Below are positions 29,631-39,130 of a DNA stretch of 64,000 nt, piece after piece. Both the position numbers and the translations under genes were made by a program. Numbering within the stretch: position 1 is the first letter of the stretch; the number at the start of each line of letters is the position of its first letter. The stretch covers positions 992,001 to 1,056,000 of the forward strand of contig NZ_FMBM01000002.1 in NCBI RefSeq assembly GCF_900094735.1, given 5' to 3'. The notes beneath the pieces were generated by a model, which did not search any database, had not been told where the DNA came from, and was given only the letters and a program-made list of their open reading frames with translations. This DNA comes from Saliniramus fredricksonii (lineage in GTDB: Bacteria; Pseudomonadota; Alphaproteobacteria; Rhizobiales; Beijerinckiaceae).

Positions 29631-31094
29631 ATGCCCGTTGAAACCACCGCATCCGGGATCCCGCTCTATGCCGTGCCCGTGCTCGGTCCGGCTCTGCCCG
29701 AGATCATCATGGCGGTCGGCGTCCTCGCGCTGGTGCTCTATGGCGCCCTGCGCGGCGAGCGCTCCACCGGCGTCGTGACGGCGGCGGCGATCGCGCTGAT
29801 GGCGTTCACCCTCGGCTTCATTCTCACCATGTCGGGCGATACCCAGGTGACCTTCTCCGACGCCTTCATCACCGACGGGTTCGCCCGCTTCATGAAGGCG
29901 CTGGTGCTGATTGGTGCGATCGTGGCGCTCGCCATGTCGCGTGAGCATTTCCGCCGGCTCGGAATCGACCGTTTTGAGTATCCTTTGCTGATCCTCCTGG
30001 CCGCGATCGGCATGATGGTGATGATCTCGGCCAATGATCTCATCGCGCTCTATCTCGGGCTCGAATTGCAGAGCCTCGCGGCCTACGTCATTGCCTCCTT
30101 CCATCGCGACAATGCGCGCTCGACGGAAGCGGGGTTGAAGTATTTCGTGCTGGGTGCGCTCGCCTCCGGCATGCTGCTCTACGGCTCCTCGCTGGTCTAC
30201 GGTTTCACCGGAACGGTCTCCTTCCCCGAGATCGCGACGGTCGTGGCCGAAGGCGCCAATCCGGGTGTGATCTTCGGTCTGGTCTTCATCGCCGCCGGCA
30301 TTGCCTTCAAGGTCTCAGCCGTGCCGTTCCACATGTGGACGCCGGATGTCTATCAGGGCGCGCCGACGCCGGTCACCGCCTTCTTCGCCTCCGCGCCGAA
30401 GGTGGCGGCGATGGCGCTTGCGGTTCGCGTCTTCATCGGGGCTTTCCCTACCATCGTCGATCAGTGGCAGCAGATCATCGTGTTCATTGCCGTGCTCTCG
30501 ATGTTCCTCGGTGCCTTCGCCGCGATCGGGCAGCGCGACATCAAGCGCCTGATGGCGTATTCCTCGATCGCCAATATCGGTTTCGCGCTGCTCGGGCTTG
30601 CGGCCGGCACGCAGGAGGGAGTGCAGGCGGTTCTGGTCTATATGGCGATCTATCTGGTCATGACGCTGGGCGTCTTCGCCTGCATTCTCAGCATGCGGCG
30701 CGGCGGGGTCGAGCTCGAGACGATTGATGATCTCGCCGGCACGGCGCGTACGCATCCGGGCTTTGCCTTCGCCATGGCGATGCTGATGCTGTCGCTCGCG
30801 GGCATTCCGCCGCTCGCCGGCTTCATCGGCAAGTATTATGCCTTCTGGGCCGCCGTTGAAGCGGGGTTGACCGTCTTTGCGGTGCTTGGCGTGATCGCCT
30901 CTGTGATCGGCGCCTATTACTATCTGCGCATCGCCAAGATCATCTATTTCGACGAGCCCGTCGGCTCATACGAGCCGATGCCCGGGATGCTGCGTGGGGT
31001 GATGACAATCTCCGCCGTCTTCGTCGTCGGTTTCTGGCTGGTGCCGGCGCCGCTCGTCGCAGCAGCCGGGGCGGCAGCGCGTTCGCTGTTCTGA
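29631..31094 (+). CDS. nuoN: NADH-quinone oxidoreductase subunit N
   Basis: This 487-residue antiporter-like subunit is the last nuo gene. The conserved Glu in LGLELQSLAAYVIA and the Lys in AFKVSAVPFHMWTPDVYQGAP are intact, along with AYSSIANIGFALLG. The protein has about 14 predicted helices. birA begins four bases after the stop, so transcription very probably continues into birA and rnj. Confidence 0.96.
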   Translation: MPVETTASGIPLYAVPVLGPALPEIIMAVGVLALVLYGALRGERSTGVVTAAAIALMAFTLGFILTMSGDTQVTFSDAFITDGFARFMKALVLIGAIVALAMSREHFRRLGIDRFEYPLLILLAAIGMMVMISANDLIALYLGLELQSLAAYVIASFHRDNARSTEAGLKYFVLGALASGMLLYGSSLVYGFTGTVSFPEIATVVAEGANPGVIFGLVFIAAGIAFKVSAVPFHMWTPDVYQGAPTPVTAFFASAPKVAAMALAVRVFIGAFPTIVDQWQQIIVFIAVLSMFLGAFAAIGQRDIKRLMAYSSIANIGFALLGLAAGTQEGVQAVLVYMAIYLVMTLGVFACILSMRRGGVELETIDDLAGTARTHPGFAFAMAMLMLSLAGIPPLAGFIGKYYAFWAAVEAGLTVFAVLGVIASVIGAYYYLRIAKIIYFDEPVGSYEPMPGMLRGVMTISAVFVVGFWLVPAPLVAAAGAAARSLF

Positions 31095-31098
31095 TCCG

Positions 31099-31872
31099 GT
31101 GGAGGGCGCGCGCGAAGCCATTGCCGGCGGGTTCGTTCATCTCGCGAAGGGCGAGACGGCCTCCACCAATGACGACGCGCTCACCGCGCTGCGGGAAGGG
31201 CGACAAGCGCCCTTCTGGGTCACGGCGCGGATGCAGAAAGCCGGGCGTGGGCGTCATGGTCGGGTCTGGACCTCGCCACCGGGCAACATGTACGCGACCT
31301 TGGCGCTGGTCGAGCCCTGTGAGCAACGCCATGCGGCGCAGTTCGGTTATCTGATCGGGCTGGCGCTTCACGATGCCATCGCCGCAATCGCTCCGGCCCA
31401 TGCCGCCCGGGTGCGGCTGAAATGGCCGAATGACGTGCTGGTCGATGGGGCGAAGATTGCCGGAATGCTGCTTGAGGGGCATCATGCGCGCGACGGGCGT
31501 TTCGCGCTGATCGCCGGGATCGGGGCGAATATCGCCTTCACCCCCGACGACACGCCCTATCCGGCGGCGCGACTCGCCGATCTCGTTGCGGATGTGACGC
31601 CGGAAGCCTTGTTCGACGCGCTGGCCCGCGCCTTCGCGCGCCGCTTCGCGGGCTGGCGGGAAGCCCCTGACGCGATGCTCGCGCTGGCGGCTCTGCGCGA
31701 GGACTGGCTTGCACGCGCCCACGGGCTCGATGGGAATGTCACGATCCGCCTGCCGGGAGGGGCCCGAGAGGGGCGCTTTGTCGGGCTCGACGGCGATGGC
31801 CGGCTGCTGTTCCTTACGGAGGGTGGCATTCAGACGATCGATGCGGGCGATTTATACTTTGCGGGAATGTGA
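31099..31872 (+). CDS. birA: Biotin--[acetyl-CoA-carboxylase] ligase
   Basis: This 257-residue enzyme attaches biotin to carboxylase carrier proteins via biotinyl-AMP. The catalytic loop GRGRHGRVWTSPPGNMY and the KWPNDVLVDGAKIAGMLLEG core are intact, followed by a small C-terminal SH3-like domain. The N-terminal DNA-binding domain of the E. coli bifunctional repressor is absent, so it should not repress biotin genes. The start is GTG, four bases after nuoN. nuoN-birA-rnj linkage is common in alphaproteobacteria. Confidence 0.93.
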   Translation: MEGAREAIAGGFVHLAKGETASTNDDALTALREGRQAPFWVTARMQKAGRGRHGRVWTSPPGNMYATLALVEPCEQRHAAQFGYLIGLALHDAIAAIAPAHAARVRLKWPNDVLVDGAKIAGMLLEGHHARDGRFALIAGIGANIAFTPDDTPYPAARLADLVADVTPEALFDALARAFARRFAGWREAPDAMLALAALREDWLARAHGLDGNVTIRLPGGAREGRFVGLDGDGRLLFLTEGGIQTIDAGDLYFAGM

Positions 31873-31910
31873 TATACCCCGCACCAACACATATGAACGA
31901 GGTTGTTTGA

Positions 31911-33581
31911 ATGGCGTCTGATCAGGACGAACTGGTGTTCCTGCCCCTGGGGGGGCTGGGCGAAATCGGCATGAATGCCGCACTGTACGGCTTCGGGCCG
32001 AAAAAGAAGAAGAAGTGGATTCTCGTCGATTGCGGCGTCACCTTCGCCGATGACGCTTATCCCGGCATCGATCTGGTCTATCCGGATCTGCGCTTTCTCG
32101 AGGAACGCAAGCAGGATCTGGTCGGGATCATCATCACCCATGCGCATGAAGACCACATCGGCGCCATCGCCGAATTGTGGCCGCGGCTCGAGGCGCCGGT
32201 CTACATGACGCGCTTCGCCGCTGACCTCCTCGCCACCCGTCGTCTGAGCGAGCCCGGCGCGCCGAAGCTTCCGGTGACGGTGGTGCCGCAGGGCGGCAAG
32301 GTGGATCTGGCGCCGTTCGAGGTGCAGCTCATTCCGGTTTCGCATTCAATCCCTGAATCGAACAGCCTCGCCATTCGTACGAAGCATGGTCTCGTCGTGC
32401 ATACGGGTGACTGGAAGCTGGACGACGCCCCCTTCATCGGCAATGTCACCAATGCCGAGGATTTCAAGGCGCTGGGTGATGAGGGCGTGATCGCTGCGAT
32501 CAGCGATTCGACCAATGTCATGCGCGATGGCGTCAGCCCCAGCGAAACGGATGTCGCGAAAGCGCTCACCGAGATCATCATGGCGGCGGAGCACCGTGTC
32601 GCGATCACGACCTTTGCCTCGAATGTGGCGCGCATCAGCGCCGTGGCGCAGGCAGCCCAGGCCTGCGGACGCGAGGTCGTGCTGGTCGGGCGGGCGATGG
32701 AGCGTGTCGTTGCGGTCGCGCGGGAGCTCGGCTATCTCGACGGCATCCCGGAATTCCGCTCGGCGGATGCCTTCCAGCACCTGCCGCGCAACAAGGTGGT
32801 GGCCCTGCTCACGGGATCGCAGGGTGAATCGCGTGCGGCGCTGGCGCGGATCGCCAATGACGATCACCGCGATATCCAGTTTTCCCAGGGCGACATCGTC
32901 GTCTTCTCGTCGCGGCTGATCCCCGGTAACGAGAAATCCGTCCTGCGCATCGTCAACGCGCTGGCGGAGAAGGGCGTGCGCATCGTCACCGACAAGGACG
33001 GGCTGATCCATGTGTCCGGCCATCCGCGCCGTGGCGAGATGGAGATGATGTATGGCTGGCTGCGGCCCGGTACGGTGATTCCCGCCCATGGCGAGGCGCA
33101 GCATCTGGCCGAGCATGTGCGTTTCGCCCGTGAACAGGGTGTGCCGCATGCCGTGATGGGGCGCAATGGCGCCATGATCCGCCTCGCGCCCGGAGAGCCG
33201 GAAATCATCGATCACGTGCCTGTGGGCCGGCTCTACAAGGATGGCGAGATCGTCATCGACGAGGCCGACAAGGCGATCCCGGAGCGCCGCAAGCTCTCGA
33301 TTGCCGGTATCGCCACCATCGCCATTGCCATCGACGGCAAGGGCGAGATCGCGGGCGACCCGGTGATCGACGTGATGGGGATGCCCCGCTATACGCGCCA
33401 GGGCGAGGAGCTGATCGACTTTGTCGCGGATACGGTGATCCGCACCCTCGACGGACTGCCGCGCGCGCGCCGACGCGATACGGAGTTCGTCGAGAACGCG
33501 GTTTTGCGTGCCGTACGCTCGACACTCAACAATACCTGGGGCAAAAAGCCTGCGTGCCATGTCCTCGTTATCGAGGTATGA
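31911..33581 (+). CDS. rnj: Ribonuclease J
   Basis: This 556-residue enzyme of the beta-CASP metallo-beta-lactamase family has 5'-to-3' exonuclease and endonuclease activity in RNA maturation and decay. The metal-binding motif HAHEDHIGA (about residues 75-83), the HTGDWKLD segment, ISDSTN, and the beta-CASP motifs including the PAHGEAQH C-terminal histidine are present. The length is typical of the J form. GAGGTTG lies just before the ATG. It follows birA by 38 bases and precedes mce by 76. Confidence 0.94.
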   Translation: MASDQDELVFLPLGGLGEIGMNAALYGFGPKKKKKWILVDCGVTFADDAYPGIDLVYPDLRFLEERKQDLVGIIITHAHEDHIGAIAELWPRLEAPVYMTRFAADLLATRRLSEPGAPKLPVTVVPQGGKVDLAPFEVQLIPVSHSIPESNSLAIRTKHGLVVHTGDWKLDDAPFIGNVTNAEDFKALGDEGVIAAISDSTNVMRDGVSPSETDVAKALTEIIMAAEHRVAITTFASNVARISAVAQAAQACGREVVLVGRAMERVVAVARELGYLDGIPEFRSADAFQHLPRNKVVALLTGSQGESRAALARIANDDHRDIQFSQGDIVVFSSRLIPGNEKSVLRIVNALAEKGVRIVTDKDGLIHVSGHPRRGEMEMMYGWLRPGTVIPAHGEAQHLAEHVRFAREQGVPHAVMGRNGAMIRLAPGEPEIIDHVPVGRLYKDGEIVIDEADKAIPERRKLSIAGIATIAIAIDGKGEIAGDPVIDVMGMPRYTRQGEELIDFVADTVIRTLDGLPRARRRDTEFVENAVLRAVRSTLNNTWGKKPACHVLVIEV

Positions 33582-33657
33582 CGGCCCCATATGAGGGCAG
33601 ATGGGGCCAGCCGGATGGAGGCTGGTGCCTGTCGGTCGTGAAGGCAGGAGAAACGCG

Positions 33658-34062
33658 ATGATCGGGCGTCTCAACCATGTGGCCATCGCCGTTCGCGATA
33701 TCGCCGCCGCGACGGCGGTCTATCGCGATACGCTCGGTGCCAGGGTCTCGCAGGCCGTGCCGCTGCCCGAGCACGGGGTGACGACAGTCTTCGTCGAACT
33801 GCCGAATACCAAGATCGAGCTGCTGGAGCCCCTTGGCGCGGATTCGCCGATCGCGCGTTTTCTGGAAAAGGCGCCGGATGGCGGCATCCACCACCTCTGT
33901 TACGAGGTGGGCGACATTCGCGCTGCGCGCGATCGTCTGGTCGAAGCCGGCGCGCGGGTGCTGGGTGATGGCGAGCCGAAGACCGGTGCGCACGGCAAGC
34001 CGGTACTGTTCCTGCATCCCAAGGATTTCTGCGGTACGCTCGTCGAACTCGAGGAGGCATGA
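33658..34062 (+). CDS. mce: Methylmalonyl-CoA epimerase
   Basis: This 134-residue enzyme of the vicinal oxygen chelate fold interconverts the (S) and (R) forms of methylmalonyl-CoA in propionyl-CoA breakdown. Metal ligands are visible: His in LNHVAIAVRD, His in GGIHHLCYEV and Glu in GTLVELEEA, with the catalytic Glu of KIELLEPLG. The ATG at 33658 follows GCAGGAGAAACGCG, a clear ribosome-binding site; the frame is open for 19 codons upstream without resemblance. DUF1467 follows after four bases. Confidence 0.92.
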   Translation: MIGRLNHVAIAVRDIAAATAVYRDTLGARVSQAVPLPEHGVTTVFVELPNTKIELLEPLGADSPIARFLEKAPDGGIHHLCYEVGDIRAARDRLVEAGARVLGDGEPKTGAHGKPVLFLHPKDFCGTLVELEEA

Positions 34063-34066
34063 TCTC

Positions 34067-34402
34067 ATGGTCAACGCGATTCGCCTGATTGCCACATCAA
34101 CCTCCGCGACGCTGATCATGATCGGCGCCATCACGATTGCTGCCCTGATTGTCGGTATCGGTGTGCTGGATATGGGGATTACCGGGGCGCTGGCGCTCTA
34201 TTTCGTGGTCTGGTGGATCATGCTGTTTGCCGTGCTGCCCTTCGGCGTCCGCTCTCAGCTGGAGAGCGGGGAGGTGGTCGCAGGATCGGAGCCGGGCGCG
34301 CCGGCAGCGCCGGCTCTGCGTCAGAAGGCGATCTGGACGACGATCGTCTCTGCATTGGTGTTCAATCTGACCATTCTGCTGTTGCCGCTGGCCGGTCTCT
34401 GA
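34067..34402 (+). CDS. DUF1467 family membrane protein
   Basis: This 111-residue protein has three probable membrane segments (about residues 10-32, 37-55 and 88-108) separated by a short conserved loop containing LPFGVRSQLESGEVVAGSEP and PGAPAAPALRQK, the family signature. The function of DUF1467 is unknown. Its position between mce and proS is conserved in many alphaproteobacteria. The ATG at 34067 fits the family; the open frame extends upstream inside mce. Confidence 0.88.
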   Translation: MVNAIRLIATSTSATLIMIGAITIAALIVGIGVLDMGITGALALYFVVWWIMLFAVLPFGVRSQLESGEVVAGSEPGAPAAPALRQKAIWTTIVSALVFNLTILLLPLAGL

Positions 34403-34533
34403 CGGCATTCCGGGACGGTCGGTCCGGATCAGATGCAGAACCGCGATTCACCGGATGCTGGCCAGCGATAAAATGAGCTGGAATATTTGGCGTTTTCGAA
34501 TGGCCGCGCGCTCGTCTGTCCAGTGCACAAAAG
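34403..34533. other. Non-coding spacer after DUF1467
   Basis: No gene or clear structure is seen here before the terminator of the minus-strand RNA. Together with the following 424 bases it makes a 555-base gap, the longest in the window. Confidence 0.4.
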
Positions 34534-34557
34534 AAAAAAGCAAGGCTTTCGCCTTGC
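34534..34557 (-). terminator. Intrinsic terminator of the candidate small RNA
   Basis: Read on the minus strand: GCAAGGC, tetraloop GAAA, GCCTTGC, then TTTTTTCTTTT. The stem occupies 34540-34546 and 34551-34557. On the plus strand the stem is followed by only a weak T run, so it mainly serves minus-strand transcription. Confidence 0.75.
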
Positions 34558-34681
34558 CTGTATTTATCATTTACGCCTTGTGTTCTTATCTGGGCCCGTT
34601 TTACGAGCCGTGGCGCCTTTCCTCCCCAGACTTGGACCGCGCCCCCCGCCTGTCTTGTTCGCTTTTCTTGGCGATCTGGTG
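34534..34681 (-). ncRNA. Candidate small RNA of about 148 nucleotides
   Basis: A complete transcription unit without a convincing reading frame lies on the minus strand between DUF1467 and proS. It has a near-consensus promoter (34688-34716), a predicted start near 34681, and a strong intrinsic terminator ending near 34534. Within it GGCTCGT and ACGGGCC form a 7-bp stem around AAA (plus coordinates about 34598-34614), and a purine-rich single-stranded stretch GGGGAGGAAAGG precedes that stem. The latter could pair with pyrimidine-rich mRNA or bind protein. It is not a tRNA, tmRNA, SRP RNA or RNase P RNA by any motif I can recall; a 6S-like role is possible but not supported. Confidence 0.6.
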
Positions 34682-34687
34682 AAGAGG

Positions 34688-34716
34688 TTTATAATCAGCC
34701 GCGACGGACTTGTCAC
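34688..34716 (-). promoter_or_regulatory. Promoter of the candidate small RNA
   Basis: On the minus strand GTGACA (34716-34711) and TATAAA (34693-34688) are exactly 17 bases apart, five of six matches at each hexamer to the sigma-70 consensus. Nothing on the minus strand downstream encodes a protein before DUF1467 (plus strand). Confidence 0.6.
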
Positions 34717-34957
34717 CACATTTTCATCAGAAATGCGCAAAAAAATGCCATAAAAATTCGCTGCGGTGCAACAAACATGCGAAAGCCGATATATGTGTCT
34801 GGAAATTTCAGGTTGCTGCAAGCGGCGGGGCGTTGCGAAACAGCACGCTTCTTCTGCGTTTCCAGTCTTGTGTTTTATCCGCTTGAAGTGTCATGTGCGC
34901 GAAATTGAATCACGCCCGTGTATCGTGTCGCCACTCCTGATCTGACCGAGGTCGTTC
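34717..34957. other. AT-rich spacer upstream of proS
   Basis: No reading frame of merit is present. The base composition is noticeably AT-richer than the rest of the window, suggesting a promoter zone for proS on the plus strand and for the small RNA on the minus strand. TTGAAG near 34883 is a possible -35 element for proS, but its -10 match is poor. Confidence 0.35.
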
Positions 34958-36280
34958 ATGCGTCTGAGCCGCTACTTCCTGCCCACCTTGCGCGAGACCC
35001 CGCGCGAGGCCGAGATCGTCTCGCATCGCCTGATGCTGCGTGCCGGGATGGTGCGCCAGCAATCGGCCGGGATCTTCTCCTGGCTGCCGCTGGGTCTGCG
35101 CGTGCTCAACAAGATCAACGCGATCATCCGCGAGGAGCAGAACCGGGCCGGTGCCGTCGAGATCCTGATGCCGACGATCCAGTCGGCGGATCTGTGGCGC
35201 GAATCGGGGCGCTACGAGGCCTATGGCAAGGAGATGCTGCGCATCCGGGACCGGCACGAGCGCGACATGCTGTTCGGCCCGACCAACGAGGAGATGGTGA
35301 CGGATATCTTCCGCACCTATCTGCGCTCCTACAAGGATCTGCCGCTCAATCTCTACCACATCCAGTGGAAGTTCCGCGACGAAATCCGCCCGCGTTTCGG
35401 CACGATGCGCTCGCGCGAATTCCTGATGAAGGACGCCTATTCCTTCGATCTCGACAAGGAAAGCGCCCGCCATGCCTATAACCGGATGTTCGTGGCCTAT
35501 CTGCGCACCTTCGCGCGGATGGGGCTGCGGGCGATTCCGATGCAGGCCGATACCGGTCCCATCGGCGGGGATCTGAGCCACGAATTCATCATCCTCGCCT
35601 CCACCGGTGAGAGCGAGGTTTTCTGCGACAAGGCCTATCTCGATTTCGACACGCCGGCGGCGGAGACCGATTTCGAGGATCGGGCCGGTTTGCAGGGTAT
35701 CGTCGATGCCTGGACGGCACGCTATGCCGCGACCGACGAGAAACATGACGAAGCCGCCTTTGCCGCACTCCCGGATGCCGACAAGCTCTCGGCGCGCGGT
35801 ATCGAAGTGGGGCATATCTTCTATTTCGGCACCAAGTATTCCGAGCCCATGAGGGCGGTGGTGACCGGGCCTGACGGCAAGGAGCATCCGGTGCATATGG
35901 GCTCCTACGGCATCGGTCCGAGCCGTCTCGTCCCCGCCATCATCGAGGCGAGCCATGACGAGGCCGGCGTGATCTGGCCGGATGCGATCGCACCCTTCCA
36001 TGTGGCCTTGCTCAATCTGAAGCCCGGCGATCCGGCAACGGATGGCGCCTGCGAGACGCTCTATGCCGCGCTCGGTGCTGCCGGTTACGATGTGCTCTAC
36101 GACGATCGCGAGGAGCGCCCCGGCGCAAAATTCGCCAATGCCGACCTGATCGGCCTGCCCTGGCAGGTGATTGTCGGCCCCAAGAGCCTCGCGGATGGCA
36201 AGATCGAGATGAAGCGCCGCGCCACCGGCGCGCGAGAGCTCGTGGCCGTCGACGATTGCCTCGCGCGCCTGAAAGCGTGA
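34958..36280 (+). CDS. proS: Prolyl-tRNA synthetase
   Basis: This 440-residue class II synthetase charges tRNA-Pro. Motif 2 region text [19 protein letters not shown] and the motif 3 segment [10 protein letters not shown] are intact. It is the short alphaproteobacterial form: the editing insertion found between motifs 2 and 3 in E. coli ProS is absent, so misacylated alanyl-tRNA-Pro must be cleared by another factor if at all. lolC starts 30 bases after its stop. Confidence 0.96.
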   Translation: MRLSRYFLPTLRETPREAEIVSHRLMLRAGMVRQQSAGIFSWLPLGLRVLNKINAIIREEQNRAGAVEILMPTIQSADLWRESGRYEAYGKEMLRIRDRHERDMLFGPTNEEMVTDIFRTYLRSYKDLPLNLYHIQWKFRDEIRPRFGTMRSREFLMKDAYSFDLDKESARHAYNRMFVAYLRTFARMGLRAIPMQADTGPIGGDLSHEFIILASTGESEVFCDKAYLDFDTPAAETDFEDRAGLQGIVDAWTARYAATDEKHDEAAFAALPDADKLSARGIEVGHIFYFGTKYSEPMRAVVTGPDGKEHPVHMGSYGIGPSRLVPAIIEASHDEAGVIWPDAIAPFHVALLNLKPGDPATDGACETLYAALGAAGYDVLYDDREERPGAKFANADLIGLPWQVIVGPKSLADGKIEMKRRATGARELVAVDDCLARLKA

Positions 36281-36310
36281 GTGGCTGTCTGCAAGCATGA
36301 AAGCGATCCC

Positions 36311-37573
36311 ATGAGCTCAGCGACGCGACCTTTCGCAGGCTTCGAATGGATGCTGGCCCTGCGCTATCTGCGCACGCGCCGACGGGAGGGCTTCGTCTCG
36401 GTGATCGCCGGCTTCTCCTTCATCGGGATCATGCTGGGTGTCGCCACGCTGATCATCGTGCTCTCGGTGATGAACGGCTTCCGCTCGGAATTGCTGAACA
36501 AGATCGTCGGTATCAACGGCCATATCTTCGTCGCGCCGATCGACAGCCCGCTGACCGATTACGACGAGGTTGCGATGCGGATCGCAGAACTGCCGGGTGT
36601 GCGTCGTGCCGTGCCGCTGGTCGAGGGGCAGGCTTTCGCGTCATCCAGCGAGGAGGGCGGGGGCGTGCTGGTACGCGGCGTGCGCCCCGATGATCTGCCC
36701 CGCATTGATGCGATTACCGATAACATCCGGCAGGGCTCGATCGATAATTTCGGCGAGCAGGAGGGAGTGCTGATCGGCCAGCGCCTCGCCGAGCAGCTCG
36801 GATTGCGGGCAGGGGACACGCTGACGCTGATCTCACCGCGGGGTGCGACGACGGCGTTCGGTACCGCGCCCCGCATCAAGGGCTATCCCGTCGAGGCGAT
36901 CTTCGAAGTGGGCATGACGGAATTCGACAACATCTTCGTCTACATGCCGCTGGAAGAAGCGCAGACCTATTTCAATCGCGCCGGTGATGTGAGCGTGATC
37001 GAGGTCTTTCTCGATGATGCCGACCGTGTGTTTCAGGCGCGCCAGGCGATCAGCGCTGCTGTCGAGAGACCCGTACTGCTGACGGACTGGACACAGCGCA
37101 ACCGCACCTTCTTCGCCGCGCTCGAAGTCGAGCGCAACGTGATGTTCATCATCCTCACCCTGATCGTGCTGGTGGCGGCGCTGAATATCGTCTCGGGCCT
37201 GATCATGCTGGTGAAGGACAAGTCGCACGACATCGCCATCCTGCGCACGATGGGGGCGACCCGGGGCGCGATCATGCGCGTTTTCCTGATTACCGGGGCC
37301 TCGATCGGGATCGTGGGGACGATTGCCGGGCTCATCCTCGGCCTCGTCTTCACCTATAATATCGAGGCGGTGCAAAACTTCTTCTCATGGGTTCTGGGCC
37401 AGGATCTGTGGGATCCGACAGTGCGTTTCCTCTCGGATATTCCGGCCGAGATCGATCCCTCGGAAGTCATCGCGGTGCTGGTCATGGCCTTTGTGCTCTC
37501 GCTTCTGGCGACGCTCTATCCCTCATGGCGCGCAGCGCGGCTGGACCCGGTCCAGGCGCTGCGTTACGGGTGA
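36311..37573 (+). CDS. lolC: Lipoprotein-releasing ABC transporter permease
   Basis: This 420-residue inner-membrane subunit extracts outer-membrane lipoproteins for LolA. One helix near the N-terminus ([25 protein letters not shown] begins it; residues about 32-56), a large periplasmic domain (60-270) and three C-terminal helices follow the LolC/E topology. Alphaproteobacteria usually have one LolC/E-like permease acting as a homodimer (LolF type). The chosen ATG is 30 bases after proS; a GTG directly after the proS stop is also in frame. Its stop overlaps the lolD start as TGATG. Confidence 0.92.
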   Translation: MSSATRPFAGFEWMLALRYLRTRRREGFVSVIAGFSFIGIMLGVATLIIVLSVMNGFRSELLNKIVGINGHIFVAPIDSPLTDYDEVAMRIAELPGVRRAVPLVEGQAFASSSEEGGGVLVRGVRPDDLPRIDAITDNIRQGSIDNFGEQEGVLIGQRLAEQLGLRAGDTLTLISPRGATTAFGTAPRIKGYPVEAIFEVGMTEFDNIFVYMPLEEAQTYFNRAGDVSVIEVFLDDADRVFQARQAISAAVERPVLLTDWTQRNRTFFAALEVERNVMFIILTLIVLVAALNIVSGLIMLVKDKSHDIAILRTMGATRGAIMRVFLITGASIGIVGTIAGLILGLVFTYNIEAVQNFFSWVLGQDLWDPTVRFLSDIPAEIDPSEVIAVLVMAFVLSLLATLYPSWRAARLDPVQALRYG

Positions 37574-38295
37574 TGGCCATGAATGAAGCCATGTCCCAGG
37601 CACAGGCCGGCGAAGACGTACCCGCCCTCTATTGCTCCGCCGTCGCGCGTCGCTATCCGCAGGCGGACGGAGCGCTCGACATCCTCACGGGGGCCGAATT
37701 CGCGATCTGGCCCGGCGAGATCGTGGCGCTGGTCGCCCCGTCAGGCACGGGAAAATCGACGCTCCTGCATGTGGCCGGCCTGCTCGAGCGTCCCGATGCC
37801 GGCGAGGTCTTCATCGCGGGCGCGGCGACGGCGCATATGGATGATACCGGTCGCACCCGGCTGCGGCGCGAGCAGATCGGTTTTGTCTACCAGTTCCACC
37901 ATCTGCTGCCGGAATTCTCGGCGCTGGAAAACGTGGTGATGCCGCAACTCATTCGCGGCCTGCCCAAGGCGGAAGCCCGCAAGCGGGCGCAGGAACTGCT
38001 CGAATTTCTCGGCCTCGGCCCACGCGCCACGCATCGTCCCTCGGAGCTTTCCGGCGGCGAGCAGCAGCGTGTGGCAATCGCGCGCGCCGTGGCCAACGCA
38101 CCCCGCCTGCTTCTGGCCGACGAGCCCACCGGAAATCTTGATCCGCAGACGGCGGGACACGTGTTCAACACGCTGGTCTCGCTGGTGCGCGCCACGGGCC
38201 TCGCCGCGCTGATCGCCACGCATAATGTCGAGATCGCATCGCGCATGGATCGCATCATCACCATTGCCGACGGCAAGGTCGTCGACAGGGTCTGA
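37573..38295 (+). CDS. lolD: Lipoprotein-releasing ABC transporter ATPase
   Basis: This 240-residue ATPase powers the LolC partner. Walker A APSGTGKS (residues 55-62; the more common form is GPSGSGKS), the signature LSGGEQQR (about 157-164), Walker [13 protein letters not shown] and the switch His in IATHN are all present. It begins at the ATG overlapping the lolC stop, implying coupled translation; an alternative ATG is six bases on. It ends 16 bases from the convergent xthA. Confidence 0.95.
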   Translation: MAMNEAMSQAQAGEDVPALYCSAVARRYPQADGALDILTGAEFAIWPGEIVALVAPSGTGKSTLLHVAGLLERPDAGEVFIAGAATAHMDDTGRTRLRREQIGFVYQFHHLLPEFSALENVVMPQLIRGLPKAEARKRAQELLEFLGLGPRATHRPSELSGGEQQRVAIARAVANAPRLLLADEPTGNLDPQTAGHVFNTLVSLVRATGLAALIATHNVEIASRMDRIITIADGKVVDRV

Positions 38296-38311
38296 GCGCG
38301 CAGCCGCGCCG

Positions 38312-39094
38312 TCAATTCAGATCGATCGAGACTGGTACGTGGTCAGAGGGCTTCTCCCAGCCGCGCAGATGCTTGTGGATCGCATAGCCGGCCAACCGGT
38401 CTGCCGCGCGCGGCGAGAGCAGCAGGTGGTCGATGCGGATACCGTTATTGCGCTGCCAGGCGCCGGCCTGGTAATCCCAGAAAGTGTAGAGCCCGTCGGA
38501 ATCGTCGCAGGCGCGCACGGCATCGGTGAGACCGAGCGCCTCAAGCGCCCGCCAGCGGGAACGGGTCTCCGGCTGGAACAGCGCGTCATTCACCCAGGCT
38601 TGCGGCTTTGCCGCATCGCGCGGCTGCGGAATGACGTTGTAATCGCCGGCGAGTACGAAGATTTCCTCGTCCGCGAGAAGGTCGCGCGCATGGGCGATCA
38701 GGCGGTCCATCCAGGCGAGCTTGTAGGGGAATTTCCTGTCGTCATCGATCGGGTTGCCGTTGGGCAGGTAGATCGAGGCGACGCGTACAGCCTCGCCGTC
38801 ACGGGAGATCACGGCTTCGATGTAGCGCGCATGCGCGTCGGAATCATCGCCCGGCAGGCCGGTGCGCACATCCTCGATCGGGTGGCGCGAGAGGATGGCG
38901 ACGCCGTTATAGCTCTTCTGGCCATGGATAACGACATTGTAGCCCGCATCCTCGATCGCGCCCGTCGGGACGTTTTCCGGCGTCGTCTTGAGCTCCTGCA
39001 GGCAGAGCACATCCGGCTTCGCTTCTTCGAGGAAGGCCAGGAGGTGGCTCTGTCGGGTGCGGATGGAGTTGACGTTCCAGGTGGCGATACGCAT
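38312..39094 (-). CDS. xthA: Exodeoxyribonuclease III
   Basis: This 260-residue DNA-repair enzyme has AP-endonuclease and 3'-exonuclease activity. The family motifs are visible: IATWNVNSIR at the N-terminus, LCLQELKTT with the metal-binding Glu, GDYNVIP (Asn-Asp pair), and SDHVPV at the C-terminus. The start MRIATWN is conventional for the family; the frame opens eight codons earlier. It is convergent with lolD and may be co-transcribed with the CoA-binding protein gene 36 bases upstream. Confidence 0.94.
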   Translation of the reverse strand: MRIATWNVNSIRTRQSHLLAFLEEAKPDVLCLQELKTTPENVPTGAIEDAGYNVVIHGQKSYNGVAILSRHPIEDVRTGLPGDDSDAHARYIEAVISRDGEAVRVASIYLPNGNPIDDDRKFPYKLAWMDRLIAHARDLLADEEIFVLAGDYNVIPQPRDAAKPQAWVNDALFQPETRSRWRALEALGLTDAVRACDDSDGLYTFWDYQAGAWQRNNGIRIDHLLLSPRAADRLAGYAIHKHLRGWEKPSDHVPVSIDLN

Positions 39095-39130
39095 CGTGCT
39101 TTGATCTTTCGAACGCAATGGCGGGATATG

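Noticed and set aside
34567-34821. 84-codon minus-strand frame in the proS-upstream gap
   Set aside because: It starts upstream of the small-RNA promoter, has no ribosome-binding site and reads like random Arg/Lys-rich sequence.
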